Source: Microlunatus phosphovorus NM-1 (GTDB taxonomy: Bacteria > Actinomycetota > Actinomycetes > Propionibacteriales > Propionibacteriaceae). Taken from it: 64,000 nucleotides of DNA. A model generated the notes under the pieces. The model was not told where the DNA came from. It saw nothing but the letters and a program-made list of their open reading frames with translations, and made no database searches. The translations under genes were made by a program, and so were the position numbers. Positions within the stretch are counted from its first letter, which is position 1. Each line of letters starts with the position of its first letter. Location of the stretch: assembly GCF_000270245.1 (NCBI RefSeq), contig NC_015635.1:1736001-1800000 (forward strand), read 5' to 3'. Shown here one piece after another: positions 1-8,823 of the stretch.

Positions 1-1571
1 GGCTGGAACGTAGCACGGAGATCATCACGCAGTCGGCGGCCGGTCTGGACGCCATCAACGTATTTCCGGTGCCAGACTCCGACACCGGCACCAATCTGCA
101 GCAGACGCTGACCGGGATCACCAGCTATCTCGGCGGCGAGGTTGCGGAGGACGCATGGGCCGAATCGCAAGACGATCTCAGCCCTGCCGATGTGGTCGTC
201 CGGGCCGCGGTGCTGTCCGCCCACGGCAACTCCGGCGCGATCGTCGCGGAGATGATCATCAGCCTGAGCCGGGCACTGGAACGGTCCGGCCCGGTCGTGC
301 CGGTGAAGCCGGCGCGTGGCCTGGCGGACGTGCTCAAGATCGTGGCTCTCGCCGGTCGCCGGGCGGTCGCCCGACCCGTCGCCGGCACGATTCTGACCGT
401 GGCCGGCGCCGCTGCTGCGGCGGCAGAGCAGTCGGTGAAGGACGGTGTGGCCGATGTGTTGGCCGTCGCCCAGCTGGCTCGGGACGCGGCTGCCGAAGCA
501 TTGGCACGGACTCCGCTGGAGCTCTCCAGGCTGGCGGAAGCGGGCGTCGTGGACGCCGGCGCGCAAGCGTACGTGCTGCTGTTGGACGTGCTGGTCGAGG
601 TGCTCGGTGGACCGGTCGCCGAGCCATTGCCCGAGCAGCCGACTCCGCATACCGGCAAGCGTCAGCCGGTCGAGCAACCTGCGGAGTACGAGGTCATGTA
701 CGCCCTGCGTGGCACCGGCCCGGACGACCTGGACACGTTGCGGGAGCGACTGTCAGACCTCGGTGACAGTGTGGTCGTCGTGGGAGACAGGACGGTGGCC
801 CAGGTGCATGTGCACCTGGCGGATGCGGGGGCCGCGATCGAGGCCGGCCTGCCGTTCGGGCGGCTGAGCCAGATCCGGATCACGGCACTGCCGCCGAATG
901 TCGGATCGGTCACCGAGCGGGACGTGGTGGCCGTGGTCGCCGGGCCAGGCCTGGCGGCGGCGGTGACCGCGCTGGGCGGCATTCCTTTGGTGCCGGCCAC
1001 CGCGCACGTCACCGTCGTTGAGCTGGCCGCGGTGCTGCAGCAGGCGTGCGGCGAGGTGGTGGTGCTGCCCAACGACATGGAGTCGCTCGAGATCGCCAGC
1101 CATCTGGCCGGCGAACTGCGGGCGCAGGGTCGCCGGGTCGCGGTGATCCCGACCGTGTCACAGGTGCAGGGGCTGGCGGCGCTGGCCGTGCACGAGCCGG
1201 AGGCGGCATTCGACTCGGCGGTGGTCGCGATGAGCAGCACCGCCGGTCATACCCGGCACGGGGCCGTCACCATCGCGGAGAGCCCGGCGATGACCATGGC
1301 CGGTCGCTGCGAGGTCGGCGACGTGCTTGGTCTGGTCGACGGCGATTTCGTCGAGATCGGCGATGACCTCGGCCAGGTCGCGTGGCGCGTGCTCGAACGG
1401 CTGCTGACCTCCGGCGGGGGAGAGCTGGTCACGATCGTGCGGGGCCATGATGCCGACGATCGGCTGGTCGAGACACTGCTCGCCAGGATCCAGGCCTGGT
1501 CGCCGCCGGTGGAGGCCGAGGTCGTGGACGGTGGTCAGACGCGCTATCCACTGCTGCTGGGGCTCGAGTGA
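1..1571 (+). CDS. DAK2-domain phosphotransferase, FakA/YloV family (5' truncated)
   Basis: The frame is already open at base 3, so the true start lies before the window; the GTG at 69 falls inside a conserved motif and is not the start. About 522 residues are visible. NVFPVPDSDTGTN is the nucleotide/Mg-binding signature of DAK2 (dihydroxyacetone-kinase-like) domains, followed by HGNSGAI, and the C-terminal half has the VVVVGDRTVAQVHVH type of motif seen in FakA. In Firmicutes FakA phosphorylates fatty acids bound to FakB; the substrate in actinobacteria is not settled. The TGA overlaps the recG GTG by four bases, so the two genes are probably cotranscribed and translationally coupled. Confidence 0.85.
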   Translation, partial: LERSTEIITQSAAGLDAINVFPVPDSDTGTNLQQTLTGITSYLGGEVAEDAWAESQDDLSPADVVVRAAVLSAHGNSGAIVAEMIISLSRALERSGPVVPVKPARGLADVLKIVALAGRRAVARPVAGTILTVAGAAAAAAEQSVKDGVADVLAVAQLARDAAAEALARTPLELSRLAEAGVVDAGAQAYVLLLDVLVEVLGGPVAEPLPEQPTPHTGKRQPVEQPAEYEVMYALRGTGPDDLDTLRERLSDLGDSVVVVGDRTVAQVHVHLADAGAAIEAGLPFGRLSQIRITALPPNVGSVTERDVVAVVAGPGLAAAVTALGGIPLVPATAHVTVVELAAVLQQACGEVVVLPNDMESLEIASHLAGELRAQGRRVAVIPTVSQVQGLAALAVHEPEAAFDSAVVAMSSTAGHTRHGAVTIAESPAMTMAGRCEVGDVLGLVDGDFVEIGDDLGQVAWRVLERLLTSGGGELVTIVRGHDADDRLVETLLARIQAWSPPVEAEVVDGGQTRYPLLLGLE

Positions 1572-3760
1572 CGGCGCCGCTGGAGTTGCCGCTGACTGAC
1601 GTGCTCGGTGGCAAGACCGCGAAGGCATTCGAGGCGTTGAAGGTCAAGACCGTCGGCGACCTGATGCTGCACCTGCCGCGGCGCTATGTGTCAGGCACCG
1701 AGCTCAGCGATCTCAACCATCTGACCGAGGGCGAGGAGGTCACCGTGCTTGCCCGGGTCCGGCAGGCCACGGTGCTTCCGATGCGCTCTGGCCGGGGAGC
1801 GGGCAAGTTCCGGTTGCAGGCGGTCATCACAGACGGTCGTGGCGAGCTCAATCTGACGTTCTTCGGCGCCAAGCATCTGGTCGACTACTGGCACCTGCAG
1901 CTGCACGTCGGTGCCCGCGGGATCTTCGCCGGCAAAGTCGGCGCCTTTCAGGGACAGCCGCAGCTCACCCATCCCGATTTCGTGATCGTCGATGCCGACG
2001 GCAACGTCATCGGTGGCGCACAGCGCAATCTCGACCTGGGCAAGGTCGCCGGCGCATCCGGTTGGATCGGGCTCTATCCGGCGACCGCGAAACTGCGGAC
2101 CTGGACCATCGCCAACTGCGTCTCCTTGGCTCTGGAGCGGCTGGAAGGGATGGCTGACCCACTGCCGGCCTGGCTCCGGCAGGAGGCGGATCTGATCGGT
2201 CAGCCGGCGGCGTACCGGGCTATTCACCGGCCCGAGAACGAGGAGGACATCCGCGCCGCTCGACACCGGATCCAGTTCGACGAGGCGTTCGGACTGCAGC
2301 TGGCCATGGCGCGTCGACGCGCACTGGCTGCGGCCGACGGCGCCGTGCCGAGGCCCCGAGTCAGCGGTGGACTCCTGGACGCCTTCGACGCGCGGCTCCC
2401 GTTCGAGCTGACCAAGGGGCAGCAGGAGATCAGTGCGCAGCTGTTCGCCGACCTGGCCGCGCCGCACCCGATGCAGCGGCTGCTGCAAGGCGAGGTCGGC
2501 TCCGGCAAGACCGTGGTCGCGCTGCGGGCGATGCTGACCGTGATCGACAACGGGGGCCAGGCGGCGCTGCTGGCGCCGACCGAGGTGCTGGCTGTGCAGC
2601 ATCATCGGACCATCACTGCGATGCTCGGCGACCTGGCCGGCGGCGACCTGTTCAGCTCCGGCGAGGTCGGCACCGGTGTCACCTTGATCACGGGCTCGAT
2701 GCCGGCCGCGCGACGACGCGAGGCATCCCTGGCCGCGGCCTCGGGTGGGGCCGGGATCGTGATCGGCACCCATGCGCTGCTGACCTCGGGCACCCAGTTC
2801 GCGGACCTCGGGCTGGTGGTGGTCGACGAACAGCACCGGTTCGGTGTCGAGCAACGCGCGGCGCTGGCGGCGAAGGCGCAGCAGCGACCGCACACGCTGG
2901 TGATGACCGCGACCCCGATCCCGCGCACCGTCGCGATGACCGTCTTCGGCGATCTGGAGACCTCGACGCTGACCGAGGTCCCGGCGGGCCGGGCCGACGT
3001 GTCGACAGTGGTGGTCGACTACACCTCGCACCCCAGCTGGCTGCGGCGTACCTGGCAGCGCGTGATCGAGGAGGTCGCCGAGGGCCGCCAGGCATACGTG
3101 GTGTGTCCGCGGATCAGCGTCGAATCCACGAGCGGCTCGGAAGAGGACGACGCGGGGGCTGCGGTGGAGGATGTGTATGCCCAGCTGACCGCGGGGCCGA
3201 TGGCCGACCTGCGCGTCGAGATGCTGCATGGTCGGCTGCCGGCGGACCAGAAGGACGACATCATGTCCCGCTATGTCGCCGGCCAGGTCGATGTGCTGAT
3301 CGCGACCACCGTGATCGAGGTCGGTGTTGATGTGCCCAATGCCTCGGCGATGGTGATCTGCGACGCGGACCGGTTCGGCATCTCGCAGCTGCATCAGCTG
3401 CGTGGCCGGATCGGCCGCGGGGCGCACCCGGGGATCTGCCTGCTGCTGACCGGCACTCCACCGGACTCGCCCGCTGCCGAGCGGCTGGCTGCGGTGGCGC
3501 GTACCCGGGACGGCTTCGCCCTGGCGAGGGTCGACCTGGAGCAGCGACGTGAGGGTGATGTGCTCGGGGCCGAGCAGTCTGGCATCCGGTCCAGCTTGCG
3601 GCACATCCGGGTGCTGGAGGACGAAGATCTGATCACCTATACCCGGGACCTGGCCACCACGTGCCTGTCCAAGGACCCTGAGCTGACCGATCCCGGGTTG
3701 GCTGGGATCGTCGATGCGGTGGAGCAGCGTGCCGCCGGCGACTGGTTGGAGCGAACATGA
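1568..3760 (+). CDS. recG: ATP-dependent DNA helicase RecG
   Basis: A 730-residue protein of the usual RecG length. It has an N-terminal OB/wedge region that binds branched DNA, then superfamily 2 helicase motifs: Walker A GEVGSGKTVVA at about residue 308, DEQH box in VVVDEQHRFG at about 418, TATPIPRT, and the C-terminal HQLRGRIGRG motif VI. RecG remodels stalled forks and branch-migrates Holliday junctions. The GTG start at 1568 overlaps the stop of the upstream DAK2 gene (GTGA). The neighbour pair DAK2-recG followed by rsmD-coaD is standard for actinobacteria. Confidence 0.97.
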   Translation: MTAPLELPLTDVLGGKTAKAFEALKVKTVGDLMLHLPRRYVSGTELSDLNHLTEGEEVTVLARVRQATVLPMRSGRGAGKFRLQAVITDGRGELNLTFFGAKHLVDYWHLQLHVGARGIFAGKVGAFQGQPQLTHPDFVIVDADGNVIGGAQRNLDLGKVAGASGWIGLYPATAKLRTWTIANCVSLALERLEGMADPLPAWLRQEADLIGQPAAYRAIHRPENEEDIRAARHRIQFDEAFGLQLAMARRRALAAADGAVPRPRVSGGLLDAFDARLPFELTKGQQEISAQLFADLAAPHPMQRLLQGEVGSGKTVVALRAMLTVIDNGGQAALLAPTEVLAVQHHRTITAMLGDLAGGDLFSSGEVGTGVTLITGSMPAARRREASLAAASGGAGIVIGTHALLTSGTQFADLGLVVVDEQHRFGVEQRAALAAKAQQRPHTLVMTATPIPRTVAMTVFGDLETSTLTEVPAGRADVSTVVVDYTSHPSWLRRTWQRVIEEVAEGRQAYVVCPRISVESTSGSEEDDAGAAVEDVYAQLTAGPMADLRVEMLHGRLPADQKDDIMSRYVAGQVDVLIATTVIEVGVDVPNASAMVICDADRFGISQLHQLRGRIGRGAHPGICLLLTGTPPDSPAAERLAAVARTRDGFALARVDLEQRREGDVLGAEQSGIRSSLRHIRVLEDEDLITYTRDLATTCLSKDPELTDPGLAGIVDAVEQRAAGDWLERT

Positions 3761-3893
3761 GGACCTCTGAGCGTCGGGTGTGCTGCACTATCCGTGACAA
3801 CCGCGGGTCTCAACGGCCGCAGACCGGCGTGTCGCGGTCCGATGGGTCGCTGAGCCACGGGAATGTCACGGTTTCAACTCCCGAGAGGCACTG

Positions 3894-4472
3894 ATGACCA
3901 GGATCATCGCGGGATCGCGCGGTGGGCGTCGGCTCACGATGCCGCCCGGGGATCAGACGCGGCCGACCAGCAGCAAGGTGCGGGAGGCGCTGTTCTCGTC
4001 CCTGGCGTCGTGGACCGGCGGGTCGTCCGGGCCGGCGGATGTCGCGCTGAAGGGCTGGGCCTTCTGTGACCTGTTCGCGGGTTCCGGTGCGGTCGGTCTC
4101 GAGGCGGCCAGTCGTGGGGCAGCGCCGGTCATGCTGGTCGAGTCCAGCCGGCGAGCGCTGCGCACCATCGAGCAGAATGTGGCCGCGGTCGACCTCGAGG
4201 TCGAGATTCGCCGCGATGCGATCCAGGACCTGGTGCGACGCCAGTCGCCCTATCCGTTCGACATCGTGTTCCTCGACCCGCCCTACGAGCTGGCCAACGG
4301 CGCGATCGAGGCGATTCTGCGTGATCTGGTCGCCAACGACTGGCTGACCGGCGAGGGGCTGGTCGTGCTCGAGCGGTCCAGCCGGGAGCCCGCTCCGCAC
4401 TGGCCGGACGCGCTGAGCGACACCTGGGAGAAGAAGTACGGCGAGACGGTGCTCTATTTCGGGGCGGGCTAG
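3894..4472 (+). CDS. rsmD: 16S rRNA (guanine966-N2)-methyltransferase RsmD
   Basis: A 192-residue class I SAM-dependent methyltransferase. The N-terminus MTRIIAGSRGGRRL and RPTSSKVREALF are RsmD hallmarks, DLFAGSGAVGLEAASRGA is the SAM-binding motif I, and FLDPPY near residue 128 is the catalytic motif of N2-guanine or amino methylases. It modifies G966 of 16S rRNA during 30S assembly. The ATG is preceded by GAGAGG. A 133-bp gap separates it from recG, in which I see no gene. coaD follows after 33 bp, the usual rsmD-coaD pair. Confidence 0.95.
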   Translation: MTRIIAGSRGGRRLTMPPGDQTRPTSSKVREALFSSLASWTGGSSGPADVALKGWAFCDLFAGSGAVGLEAASRGAAPVMLVESSRRALRTIEQNVAAVDLEVEIRRDAIQDLVRRQSPYPFDIVFLDPPYELANGAIEAILRDLVANDWLTGEGLVVLERSSREPAPHWPDALSDTWEKKYGETVLYFGAG

Positions 4473-4505
4473 GACCTCGGTAAGCGACTCGGTAGGTTCG
4501 CGCAC

Positions 4506-4988
4506 GTGAGCCGCGCAGTCTGCCCCGGATCCTTCGACCCCGTGACCCTGGGGCATCTCGACATCTTCGCGCGGACTGCGAGCCTCTACGACAGCGTGGT
4601 GATCGCGGTCGGCTCGAACATGAGCAAGCGAGGGCTCTTCACCCCGTCCGAGCGGGTGGCGATGATCGAGGAGGCCTGCGTCGAGTGGCCGTCGGTGCAC
4701 GTCACGCTGTTCTCCGGACTGCTGGTGGACTTCTGCCGTGACCAGGAGATCGACGTCATCGTCAAGGGATTGCGCTCCGGGGGCGACTACGACTACGAGC
4801 TGGCCATGGCGCAGATGAACCGCAAGCTGACCGGCGTGGACACCGCCTTCTTGCCGACCGCGCCACACCTGTCGTATGTGTCCTCGAGCCTGGTCCGCGA
4901 GGTCGCCTCGCTGGGCGGTGACATCTCCCCGTTCGTGTCGCCAGGCGTACTCGACCGGATCACCGAGCGCTTGGCCGAACGGATCTGA
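4506..4988 (+). CDS. coaD: Phosphopantetheine adenylyltransferase
   Basis: A 160-residue nucleotidyltransferase that makes dephospho-CoA from 4'-phosphopantetheine and ATP, the penultimate step of CoA synthesis. It starts MSRAVCPGSFDPVTLGHLD, where the TLGH segment is the T/HxGH nucleotide-binding motif, and has YVSSSLVREVA matching the second ISSTxxR-like motif. The length is typical for bacterial CoaD. GTG start; it is the second gene of an rsmD-coaD pair. Confidence 0.96.
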   Translation: MSRAVCPGSFDPVTLGHLDIFARTASLYDSVVIAVGSNMSKRGLFTPSERVAMIEEACVEWPSVHVTLFSGLLVDFCRDQEIDVIVKGLRSGGDYDYELAMAQMNRKLTGVDTAFLPTAPHLSYVSSSLVREVASLGGDISPFVSPGVLDRITERLAERI

Positions 4989-5127
4989 CACTGAGCCCAG
5001 GGCCAGGCACCAGACCCAAGTCTGAAGTGTTCACACCGCCAACTGCCGCCGAGCGATGTTCGTCGGTCACGAGTGAAAGCCGCGTACTACGCTCTAGGTC
5101 GTTTGAGTCGTAACGAGGTAGGGACAC

Positions 5128-5682
5128 ATGGCCGATCAGAAGACTGCCGAGGAGAAGCTCGCCGCGCTGCGGGAGCTGGTGGCGAACGCGCGCTCGATGC
5201 CGATGTCGGCGTCGTGCGTGGTGAACCGGCAAGACGTGCTCGCCGCGATCGATGACGTGATCGACAACCTGCCCGACGAGATCGCCGAGGCGCAGGACGT
5301 GATCGAGAACTCGAGCGATGCGGTGGCCGCCGGCGAGGCCGAGGCGGAGCGCATCACCGAGGAGGCGAAGGTCAAGGCCGCGGAGATCGCAGGCGAGACC
5401 GAGGTGGTCAAAGCCGCCGAGGTCAAGGCGGCCGAGATCATCGCGACTGCCGAGTCCGATGCGGCGGAGCTACGTCGGGAGGCGGACGCCTTCGTTGACT
5501 CCCGGATGGCGAGCTTCGAGTCCGTGCTGGCGCGCACGACCAGTCAGGTACGCACGGCGCGGGCCCGGCTGGCGGAGCGCAGCAACCTCGATCGCCCTCG
5601 ACACGAGGACAGCGAGTCCGAAGGTGCCGAGGCTGGCGCCGGTGCCGGTACCACAGCCGACCTGGGGATCTCGGATTCGTGA
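5128..5682 (+). CDS. Coiled-coil DivIVA-like protein, SepIVA-like
   Basis: A 184-residue protein with a short N-terminal region (MADQKTAEEKLAALRELVAN) containing SASCVVNRQDVLAAID, then about 100 residues of Ala/Glu/Lys-rich coiled coil (EAEAERITEEAKVKAAEIAG) and an acidic, low-complexity tail. This build and its position between coaD and the yceD/rpmF/rnc genes match the mycobacterial septation and elongation factor SepIVA. A role in division or polar growth is inferred from that match. GAGGTAGG stands just before the ATG. Because of the coiled coil such genes are sometimes mislabelled as ATP synthase subunit b. Confidence 0.7.
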   Translation: MADQKTAEEKLAALRELVANARSMPMSASCVVNRQDVLAAIDDVIDNLPDEIAEAQDVIENSSDAVAAGEAEAERITEEAKVKAAEIAGETEVVKAAEVKAAEIIATAESDAAELRREADAFVDSRMASFESVLARTTSQVRTARARLAERSNLDRPRHEDSESEGAEAGAGAGTTADLGISDS

Positions 5683-6278
5683 CTCCTTCAGCACAGCACG
5701 ACCACTCGTCTCACCACGGGCATTCGCCACGGCACGGTCACCATCCTGATCGGAATTCCGGACTGGTCCTCGACACTCACGACCTCGTTCGCCGGGCCGG
5801 CGAACTGCGTACGGTGCAGACCACCGTCGAAGCGCCCAAGGACCTCGGGATCGCGGTGATCGGGGTACCGGAGGGCTCGCCGATCGAACTGGACCTCCGT
5901 CTGGAAGCCGTGGTCGAGGGTGTGCTGGTGACCGGCACCGCCTCGGCGCCGCTGGTGGGGGAGTGTGTCCGATGCCTGACTCCCGTACACGACGAGGTCG
6001 AGGTCGACGTCCAGGAGTTGTTCACCTACGCCGAGAGCGAGGCAACCGACGAGGAGGCGTCGCACCTCGACGGTGAGTTGGCCGACCTCGAGCCGGTGCT
6101 CCGCGACGCCATCGTGTTGGAGCTGCCCTTCCAGCCCGTCTGCCGACCCGACTGCCAGGGGCTGTGTCCCGATTGCGGTCTGGATCTCAACACCGTTCAG
6201 GACCACTCTCACGATGAATCGGTCGATCCGCGTTGGGCCAAACTGGCTCAGTTCGAAACTGACGCCGAAACGTCCTAG
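5679..6278 (+). CDS. yceD: YceD-family (DUF177) protein with histidine-rich N-terminus
   Basis: A 199-residue YceD-family protein. The core has [10 protein letters not shown] and the C-terminal cysteine cluster [13 protein letters not shown], probably a zinc site. YceD is associated with 23S rRNA and 50S ribosome assembly, and the gene almost always precedes rpmF, as here. Unusually, the first 25 residues contain nine histidines ([16 protein letters not shown]), which may bind metal. The GTG overlaps the stop of the SepIVA-like gene by four bases. Confidence 0.85.
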   Translation: MTPSAQHDHSSHHGHSPRHGHHPDRNSGLVLDTHDLVRRAGELRTVQTTVEAPKDLGIAVIGVPEGSPIELDLRLEAVVEGVLVTGTASAPLVGECVRCLTPVHDEVEVDVQELFTYAESEATDEEASHLDGELADLEPVLRDAIVLELPFQPVCRPDCQGLCPDCGLDLNTVQDHSHDESVDPRWAKLAQFETDAETS

Positions 6279-6337
6279 AATGTGCCGGTTGCTCGGAAGA
6301 GCACACCACAGCTCAGCAAACGAATGAGGAGAAGATC

Positions 6338-6529
6338 GTGGCCGTCCCGAAGAGGCGCATGTCACGCAGCAACACGCGGCATCGCCGTTCCCAGTGGAAG
6401 GCGTCGGCCCCGGCTCTGGTCACCTGCACCAACCCGGCCTGCCGGGAGAAGCACCTGCCGCACACCGCGTGCCCGTCATGCGGTCAGTATGGCCCGCGCG
6501 CCAGCCGTCGTCAGGTCCTGGAGTCCTGA
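6338..6529 (+). CDS. rpmF: 50S ribosomal protein L32
   Basis: A 63-residue L32 beginning [20 protein letters not shown], which is diagnostic. It keeps two cysteine pairs (CTNPAC and CPSC), so this is the zinc-containing form rather than the zinc-free paralogue. The GTG is preceded by GAGGAG. It follows yceD by 59 bp and is followed by rnc six bases after its stop. Confidence 0.97.
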   Translation: MAVPKRRMSRSNTRHRRSQWKASAPALVTCTNPACREKHLPHTACPSCGQYGPRASRRQVLES

Positions 6530-6534
6530 CGGTC

Positions 6535-7284
6535 TTGACTGACCAGCACTCAACCGACTCCGAGGAGCGATCCTCGGGGTCGGTGTTGTCTCCGGCGGCT
6601 CCAATTGCCGAGCCGATCGCTGACGTGCTGGCTCGACTGCAGCTCACGGTCGCCGACGAGTTGTTCGATCGCGCCCTGACCCACCGCTCATACGCGTACG
6701 AGCAGGGCGGAATTCCGACGAACGAGCGGCTGGAGTTCCTCGGTGACTCGGTGCTCGGGGTGATCGTGACCGAGCATCTGTTCATTTCCTATCCCGATCT
6801 CTCCGAAGGCCAGCTCGCCAAGCTGCGCGCTGCGGTGGTCAACTCGCGTGCGCTCGCCGATGTCGCCCGTGGCCTGCAGTTGGGCGGGCGGATTCATCTG
6901 GGCCGGGGCGAGGACAGCACCGGCGGCCGGGAGAAATCCTCGATCCTGGCCGACACCATGGAAGCGGTGATCGGCGCGGTCTTCCTGGAGCACGGCATCA
7001 CCGGCGCCGGCGTGCTCGTCCACCACCTGTTCGACGCGCTGATGGCCGATGCCGCCACCCGGGGCGCCGGCCTGGACTGGAAGACGAGCCTGCAGGAGGT
7101 CGCCTCTCTCGGTGGTCACGGCGTGCCTGTCTATGTGGTCAGCGAATCCGGGCCCGACCACGCCAAGACCTTCTCCGCCACCGTGGTGGTCGGCGACCAG
7201 ACATACGGTCCCGGCACCGGCCGGAACAAGAAGGAAGCCGAGCAGAAGGCGGCAGCTCAGGCCTTCGCCGCGATCGGTGCCTGA
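6535..7284 (+). CDS. rnc: Ribonuclease III
   Basis: RNase III cleaves double-stranded RNA in rRNA and mRNA processing. The catalytic signature [13 protein letters not shown] and the second acidic motif [15 protein letters not shown] are present, with a C-terminal dsRNA-binding domain ending in [16 protein letters not shown]. The frame is open much further upstream through rpmF, so the start must be chosen: TTG at 6535 lies six bases after the rpmF stop with GGAG at 6520-6523; GTG at 6583 is a possible shorter start. The 3' end overlaps mutM by eight bases. Confidence 0.94.
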   Translation: MTDQHSTDSEERSSGSVLSPAAPIAEPIADVLARLQLTVADELFDRALTHRSYAYEQGGIPTNERLEFLGDSVLGVIVTEHLFISYPDLSEGQLAKLRAAVVNSRALADVARGLQLGGRIHLGRGEDSTGGREKSSILADTMEAVIGAVFLEHGITGAGVLVHHLFDALMADAATRGAGLDWKTSLQEVASLGGHGVPVYVVSESGPDHAKTFSATVVVGDQTYGPGTGRNKKEAEQKAAAQAFAAIGA

Positions 7285-8125
7285 GCTTCCCGAGGTTGAA
7301 TCGGTCCGCCGTGGGTTGGCCGGCGGGCTGACCGGCCGGACCATCGCCCAGGTCACAGTCCTGCATCCTCGCCCGCTTCGACGGCATCTGCCGGGACCCG
7401 ATGACTTCGTTGCCCAGTTGGCCGGCCGTACCTTCACCGAGCCGCGGCGTCGCGGCAAATACCTCTGGCTCCCTTTTGCCGATGGCGATGCGCTGCTCGC
7501 CCACCTGGGGATGAGTGGACAGTTCCGGTTCCACGCTGCCGACGCGCCGTTGCAGCGCAACACCCGAGTGCTGGTCGACTTCACCGACGGGGCTGATGGC
7601 GGACTGCAGTTGAGGTTCGTCGACCAGCGCATGTTCGGCGGGCTGTCACTGTCCGAGGGCGGAGCCGAGTTGCCGCCCGAGATTGCGCACATCGCACGCG
7701 ATCCGCTCGACCCCGAGTACGACCTGGATGCGGTCGTCGCTCGGCTGCGACGCAAGCGGACCGGCATCAAACGCGCGCTGCTCGACCAGCAGTTGATCTC
7801 CGGGATCGGCAACATCTATGCCGACGAGGCGTTGTGGCAGGCACGGATGCACTACGCCCGGGCCACCGACACGATGTCGCGCCGTGCCGCCGTCAATGTG
7901 CTGACCGCCGCGGCCCAGGTGATGACCGAGGCACTGGCGGTCGGCGGCACCTCCTTCGACGCGTTGTACGTCAACGTCAACGGCGACAGCGGCTACTTCG
8001 ACCGGTCCCTGCACGCGTACGGACGTGAGGGCGAGCCCTGTGATCGTTGCGGCAGGCCGATCAAGCGAGAGGCGTTCATGAATCGCTCAAGCTACTTTTG
8101 CCCGTCCTGCCAGCGAAAACGCTAG
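7277..8125 (+). CDS. mutM: Formamidopyrimidine-DNA glycosylase
   Basis: A 282-residue Fpg/MutM, a bifunctional glycosylase/AP lyase that removes 8-oxoguanine and FaPy lesions. The chosen GTG at 7277 gives M-PELPEVE, putting the catalytic proline and glutamate at positions 2 and 3; longer readings only run through rnc out of frame. The helix-two-turn-helix is in [12 protein letters not shown], and the C-terminal zinc finger has CDRC and CPSC. Start overlaps the rnc stop by eight bases. Confidence 0.97.
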   Translation: MPELPEVESVRRGLAGGLTGRTIAQVTVLHPRPLRRHLPGPDDFVAQLAGRTFTEPRRRGKYLWLPFADGDALLAHLGMSGQFRFHAADAPLQRNTRVLVDFTDGADGGLQLRFVDQRMFGGLSLSEGGAELPPEIAHIARDPLDPEYDLDAVVARLRRKRTGIKRALLDQQLISGIGNIYADEALWQARMHYARATDTMSRRAAVNVLTAAAQVMTEALAVGGTSFDALYVNVNGDSGYFDRSLHAYGREGEPCDRCGRPIKREAFMNRSSYFCPSCQRKR

Positions 8126-8245
8126 ATCGAATCGGCATCTGGGCGCTTCTGCCCGGTCCGCCAGCAAACATGGTTGGAGCGACCCGCAATCTTCGGGCTG
8201 CACTCGGCCGCTGCAGCCCAGGTGTCAGTTCCGGAAATGAAGGTC

Positions 8246-8602
8246 TCAGACCTCGATCTCCAGACGGGTGATCTGGTCCTCCTCGAGCTCGAACTGGTAC
8301 CGGAGGGTGACGGTGCCGCCGGGGAAGTTCCCGTCGAGCCGGATCTGCACGGTGATGCTCGACTCGTCGTCGGTGCGCTGCCCGATGCGGGTGGCCGTGT
8401 ATTCGTACTCGTCGGAGGAGCGCTCGATCCATGCGCCGATCTCGTCGGTGCCCTGGTAGGTGCGTCCGTCGTCGAGGACGGTGGCGGCGGGTGCGAAGAG
8501 CACGCGGGCGTCGGCGTAGCGGTTCTCGTCGCGGGCGTCGAGGTAGCTCAGCACGGGCGCGGGGAGTCGGGTGGGGTCGTAGGCGGTGATCTCGGTGGTC
8601 AT
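8246..8602 (-). CDS. NTF2-like/SnoaL-type nuclear transport factor 2 family protein
   Basis: A 118-residue single-domain protein with the cone-shaped NTF2-like fold pattern: an N-terminal helix region (APVLSYLDARDENRYADA) followed by beta strands ending QFELEEDQITRLEIEV. Such proteins act as small isomerases, hydrolases or ligand binders; the substrate cannot be read here. AGGAG precedes the ATG on the minus strand. It is divergent from the HxlR regulator and is probably controlled by it, with a broken SDR gene in between. Confidence 0.75.
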   Translation of the reverse strand: MTTEITAYDPTRLPAPVLSYLDARDENRYADARVLFAPAATVLDDGRTYQGTDEIGAWIERSSDEYEYTATRIGQRTDDESSITVQIRLDGNFPGGTVTLRYQFELEEDQITRLEIEV

Positions 8603-8637
8603 AGTGCTCTCCTGTCGATTCTGGTCGGACTGAGTGG

Positions 8638-8751
8638 TCAGAGGGCGCGGACGACGGCCGCCCCGGTGCCGCGGGTCCCTCCGGTGACGACTGCGCGCCG
8701 AGCCGTGGGCGAACCGCCGTCCTTAGTGACTGCGGTTTTGAAAGTAACCAT
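8638..8751 (-). pseudogene. Truncated short-chain dehydrogenase (SDR) N-terminus
   Basis: A 37-codon frame from ATG at 8751 to TGA at 8638-8640 encodes a peptide whose second half, RAVVTGGTRGTGAAVVRAL, is the Rossmann beta1-glycine-rich loop-alphaA of an SDR (TGGxxGxG), followed directly by a stop. The rest of the enzyme (about 200 residues) is missing and the NTF2-like gene begins 35 bases later. I infer an internal deletion in a former SDR-NTF2 operon opposite hxlR. It might still be translated as a leader. Confidence 0.55.
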
Positions 8752-8752
8752 G

Positions 8753-8769
8753 ACTGCTAAAGTAGCAGT
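8753..8769. promoter_or_regulatory. Palindromic operator candidate in the divergent hxlR promoter
   Basis: ACTGCTA-AAG-TAGCAGT is a perfect 7-bp inverted repeat with a 3-bp spacer, lying between the HxlR gene and the divergent NTF2/SDR transcript. Direct repeats overlap it: TGACTGC at 8727-8733 and 8751-8757, and AGTAAC at 8743-8748 and 8767-8772. HxlR proteins bind such symmetric sites as dimers, so this is the likely site of autoregulation and control of the opposite gene. Confidence 0.55.
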
Positions 8770-8823
8770 AACCCGTCGGACGTGTCGACCGGCGTCCGGT
8801 CGAACGAGTCCCAGGAGGAGCCT

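Noticed and set aside
1691-3604. A 637-codon open frame on the minus strand opposite recG
   Set aside because: It is the high-GC shadow of recG: no motif, and recG has all helicase motifs in the other strand.
8126-8245. Terminator GGGC-GCTTCT-GCCC between mutM and the convergent NTF2-like gene
   Set aside because: The stem is only four base pairs without a T-run, so it is too weak to list.
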